Assembly: GCA_039720395.1 (NCBI GenBank) | Contig: CM077831.1 | Location: forward strand, 33,763,067-33,827,066 | Source: Liquidambar formosana | Lineage: Eukaryota; Streptophyta; Magnoliopsida; Saxifragales; Altingiaceae | Direction of reading: 5' to 3' | Length of the DNA stretch: 64,000 nucleotides | In this document: piece after piece, positions 58,721 through 64,000 of the stretch | Numbering within the stretch: the stretch's first letter is position 1 | How the letters are laid out: each line of letters opens with the position of its first letter | Notes under the pieces: generated by a model | Databases searched by the model: none | The model's input: only the letters and a program-made list of their open reading frames with translations | Told to the model about the DNA's origin: nothing | Translations under genes and position numbers: made by a program

Positions 58721-61041
58721 TAAAGATAGTGGGAAAACATTGATTGTTATTAGGTTTGTTAATCCCTTTTAAAGAGAAATGAACCTTCCAATTAATTAAT
58801 TTGTTTAATTTTATATTATTACAATCACCTAGGTATAGAATTGTTTCATCCTACTAATTGTACTGACAATCGGTTTTCCAATGAGTAACAAATGAGATTA
58901 TTAGAGAAAGTATAAGGAATGGTTTTGGAAAACAAAATGCCAGGAAAATAAATGGAAGATTCAATAATGAACTAGAACCCTGTGAAACTTTTAGACACTA
59001 AATTCCATAAAAGGCCTTGCAGGGGTTGCCGGTTGAACTTGTTGGATGGAATGGCTAGTATATTTAAGTAGGCAGTGGGGCATAAGGCCTGCTTTCCATC
59101 AAGGATGATGGTCTATTATCATTTCAATGTTAATTTTTAAGAAAGTGGGGCAAACATAGAAATCCAAGTTTCTCTGCCTTGTAATATTTTTTTTAAATGC
59201 AGAATTGGCTATACTAGGTGTGCTATGGGCTGTTAGTTATTTTGGCTGCTCTGTTTTGATGGTTGCTCTGTTTTGATGGTTCTTGATTCCTGTGGTTGTT
59301 TTTTAGGTTTATCTTGGAGGTTTTGCTTTCTTTCAAAGATTTTTTTTACCCTTGGTTTGTTTTCTGTTGGTCCTATTAGGTTGTTGGTGGTTTTTTTTGG
59401 CTGCTTTCAATTTGGGGTTTTGGTCTTTCCTAGGGCTGAGGCTGGGTGTGTTCTTTGAGGTATTGGTTAAGGCTGGTGTCATATTAGCCATTTGAGTTCT
59501 TTGGTTTTGGCTGGGTATATCTCTTTTGGTTCATTGTATCTGTGAGTTTGTGGGATTGGTTGTATATAGAGTTGTTCCGCTTTAATGCTGGAGGGATAGT
59601 TTATTTGTTTGATCTGTTTGTAATTGTTTACATTTTATCAATAAATTTGTCCTTTGCTGATAACAAAAAAACAAAAAACCAAATTGTTTTTTCTACATTT
59701 ACATGCATAGCTTCATTTGATCTTGATCAGTACTTATATCTCTCTACCCATGGAAACTCATTTAGTCTTCTTACACAAAAATATATTATGAAGTGAGTGC
59801 AAATGAAGTTCAGGTTAGATGGTAAAAACATGCAGGAATCATACTCTATGTTTGGGTTGGATTCCCCATAAAGGCATTTGTCTTCAATCTGACCTAGTAC
59901 CCAAGAAAGAAATAAGGAAAATTATAGTCTTACCATAGTATACCGATAGAAATGTCCAAAAGACAAAGAACAAACCTTGGTTAGAGCTTTGTAAGTAACA
60001 TTGCAAAGGGAAATGGATAGTTGCTAGAGAGCCGGATTGAATATTTTTAGAAGACACCTGCGTGAGTTGAGCAAAGATCATAGCCTGGATATCTTGATTC
60101 TCAGGGAGACCAAGGCTAATTAGGAGAGGGTGAGCCATGTTTCAACCTCTCTGGTTTTCATGAGGTTCATAAAGTGGAATGTAGACGTATGCAAGCGATA
60201 TATGGTTCCCTATGGAATCCCATTAACAGAAAATTGGGGTAGACAAGATCACTCTGCAGAGGCCTAATACGCTCTCTGTATCCAATTTTTCTATAATACC
60301 TCTATCTACTATTTTGTATATGTTTTTCAGTAATTAATTTAATTTAATATTAGCTCAATGTGTGAATAGATAATAATAGGGTTAAAATTTTCTTGGCACA
60401 AGAATTGCTTGGTTTGTGGCATAACCTAAACTAAGTTGATTACATCTGCTCTCTTATGGTCACTATCACGACTTGAAACCTGTGCATTCGTGCTTAGTAA
60501 ACCAAGGGTTTTACCAATGCACCAGAAACTGGCCCCTAAATTATAAAGCAAAGTAGTAAGTCATACAATATATTAATGGAGAAAACCAAATCGCAAAACT
60601 TTAAGGTTTTAACTCATGCCTAATGCTCGAACAAGATTATATTGCAGACTGCGTGGATAAGTGATTCTATTAATTTTACAACTTATAAGTGACCTAGAAT
60701 GAGAAATAAAAATACATGATACTTATAATAATCATGAAATTATCCATCATACAAATTTTGTTTTTTTACAATTTTTATATCAAAATTATTATTGCTACAA
60801 CTATTATTTGTGTTACAATACAAGAACTTCTAATATAACCATCTACTGAAGGACTTGAACCCTGAATCTTTCCCCACTGAAGGAGCAGAAGTTCCACCAT
60901 TGACGGATTTTAAATTATTAACCATGAAAGTTTCAGACTTCCATCACTACATACATATCCACTCTATTCAAAGTAATTTAAAGTTCACATCATTTGTGAG
61001 TTGACACAATTTAACTACTCAAAGTAGCGAAGAAAATGTAA
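58720..61041. repeat. Right copy of the cluster-flanking block, non-coding part
   Basis: Matches about 5380-7700 with small differences, including the LINE-tail-like segment (59220-59670). With the exons downstream it forms the right-hand direct repeat. No gene. Confidence 0.75.
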
Positions 61042-62817
<1,776 letters not shown>

Positions 62818-62859
62818 CTGCATGGAACAACAAACAACATTTATTAAATTCAATCACTA

Positions 62860-63434
62860 ATTCATACTTGTAGAACATTGCATCTGCAGACTTCTAAATT
62901 CTAATACAAGTGCTGATTTGTAGGATTTTTTTTTTCTTTTAATAGTTGAACATTGCATAACCATGGATTTATTGAATGTGTGTGCACTAATTCATACTTG
63001 TAGAACATTGCATCTGCAGACTTCTAAATTCTAATACAAGTGCTAATTTGTAGGATTTTTTTTTTCTTTTAATAGTTGAACATTGCATAACCATGGATTT
63101 ATTGAGTGTGTGTGTGTGTGTGTGCACTAATTCATACTTGTAGAACATTGCATCTGCAGACTATGAATGTGTGTGCACTAATTCATACTTGTAGAACATT
63201 GCATCTGCAGACTTCTAAATTCTAATACAAGTGCTGATTTGTAGGATTTTTTTTTTCTTTTAATAGTTGAACATTGCATAACCATGGATTTATTGAGTGT
63301 GTGTGTGTGTGTGTGCACTAATTCATACTTGTAGAACATTGCATCTGCAGACTTCTAAATTCTAATACAAGTGCTGATTTGTAGGATTTTTTTTTTCTTT
63401 TAATAGTTGAACATTGCATAACCATGGATTTATT

Positions 63435-63469
<35 letters not shown>

Positions 63470-63470
63470 G
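62860..63470. repeat. Tandem repeat array 1 in the presumed first intron of the SRK gene
   Basis: Four full units and one short unit of about 125-140 bp. Each contains 'ttcatacttgtagaacattg', 'catctgcagacttctaaatt', 'tttaatagttgaacattgca' and a TG dinucleotide run (unit starts about 62861, 62989, 63127, 63179, 63318). The left block has only one such unit, at about 9500-9950. Confidence 0.9.
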
Positions 63471-63800
63471 CCAGATGTTGCCAAAATTAGTATAGTGATT
63501 CATATGATTTAACTGGTTATATTTTCTTTTTCTAGCTCTTGTATGCTTTTGATGTTGCCAAAATTAGTATAGTGATTCATATGATTTAACTGGTTATATT
63601 TTCTTTTTCTAGCTCTTGTATGCTTTTAAGTTCTGAAAAATTCATTTTCATGTTAAAGGATGTGTGTCAAGAACATGTGATTCTTTTGGCAGATGTTGCC
63701 AAAATTAGTATAGTGATTCATATGATTTAACTGGTTATATTTTCTTTTTCTAGCTCTTGTATGCTTTTAAGTTCTGAAAAATTCATTTTCATGTTAAAGG
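63471..63800. repeat. Tandem repeat array 2 next to array 1
   Basis: Three units starting 'gatgttgccaaaattagtat' (about 63474, 63551 and 63693), each followed by 'gattcatatgatttaactgg' and 'tctttttctagctcttgtat'. The left block has a single unit at about 9980-10060. Confidence 0.9.
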
Positions 63801-64000
63801 ATTAGACCTTGTTTTTTTGTAGTGGCAATTGTCTGCGTTACCTTAATCTTCAACATGCTAGTTGTACTCGTGGCATTTTGATGGGTCCCAGATGTAGGTA
63901 CGGGATCCATATTGGATCCTTATATTGTTTCATGTTCTGGATTTATTAATTGCACTTTTTAAAACTAAATTTTTGTTTGTAAGTGCATTCAACAAGTTCA

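Overview
This window reads as nuclear DNA of a flowering plant, probably a eudicot (woody is a guess). It is AT-rich and intron-containing, rich in transposable-element debris, and dominated by plant receptor-like kinase genes. No bacterial-style operons, CRISPR arrays, rRNAs or convincing functional tRNAs were seen.

The backbone is a tandem cluster of G-type (bulb-lectin) S-receptor-like kinase genes of the LecRK/RLK1 type, all on the minus strand. Three copies are full-length single-exon genes: LecRK-1 at 998-3415, LecRK-4 at 45200-47620 and LecRK-5 at 52747-55170. LecRK-2 (14050-16667) is split into an ectodomain ORF and a TM-kinase ORF that overlap by 4 bp. LecRK-3 (36874-39872) has the same split and is further broken by a nonsense codon, a 370-bp solo LTR and loss of the catalytic Asp. 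Other pieces are an ectodomain fragment (32.2-32.8 kb), two kinase relics (34.4-35.8 kb), three short plus-strand PAN-like relics (0.29, 33.7 and 36.1 kb), and an orphan 5' flank at 41.66 kb marking a deleted gene. All kinase copies with an unbroken catalytic loop have HCD instead of HRD, so they are non-RD kinases, a class often linked to immune receptors.

The cluster is flanked by two direct copies of a roughly 5-kb block (about 5.3-10.2 kb and 58.7-63.9 kb). Each carries the multi-exon 3' part of a different S-domain receptor kinase (SRK/CES101 type). The left copy is frameshifted and truncated next to a decayed Ty1/copia element (10.2-13.8 kb). The right copy is open through its kinase exons, and its ectodomain exon presumably lies beyond base 64000.

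The largest insertion is a 13.1-kb Mutator-like element (MULE, 16786-29882), 118 bp upstream of the LecRK-2 start. It has 75-bp terminal inverted repeats and a 9-bp target duplication, and the unoccupied target survives beside paralogous genes. It carries a broken MuDR-type transposase gene split by a 1,223-bp solo LTR. It also carries a small opposite-strand gene for a GRF zinc-finger/coiled-coil/TM protein, and a captured piece of a class XI myosin gene with its intron. Between LecRK genes there are repeated flank blocks, hAT-like and Mutator-like MITEs, a long inverted-repeat element in three copies, and SINE-like and LINE-like repeats.
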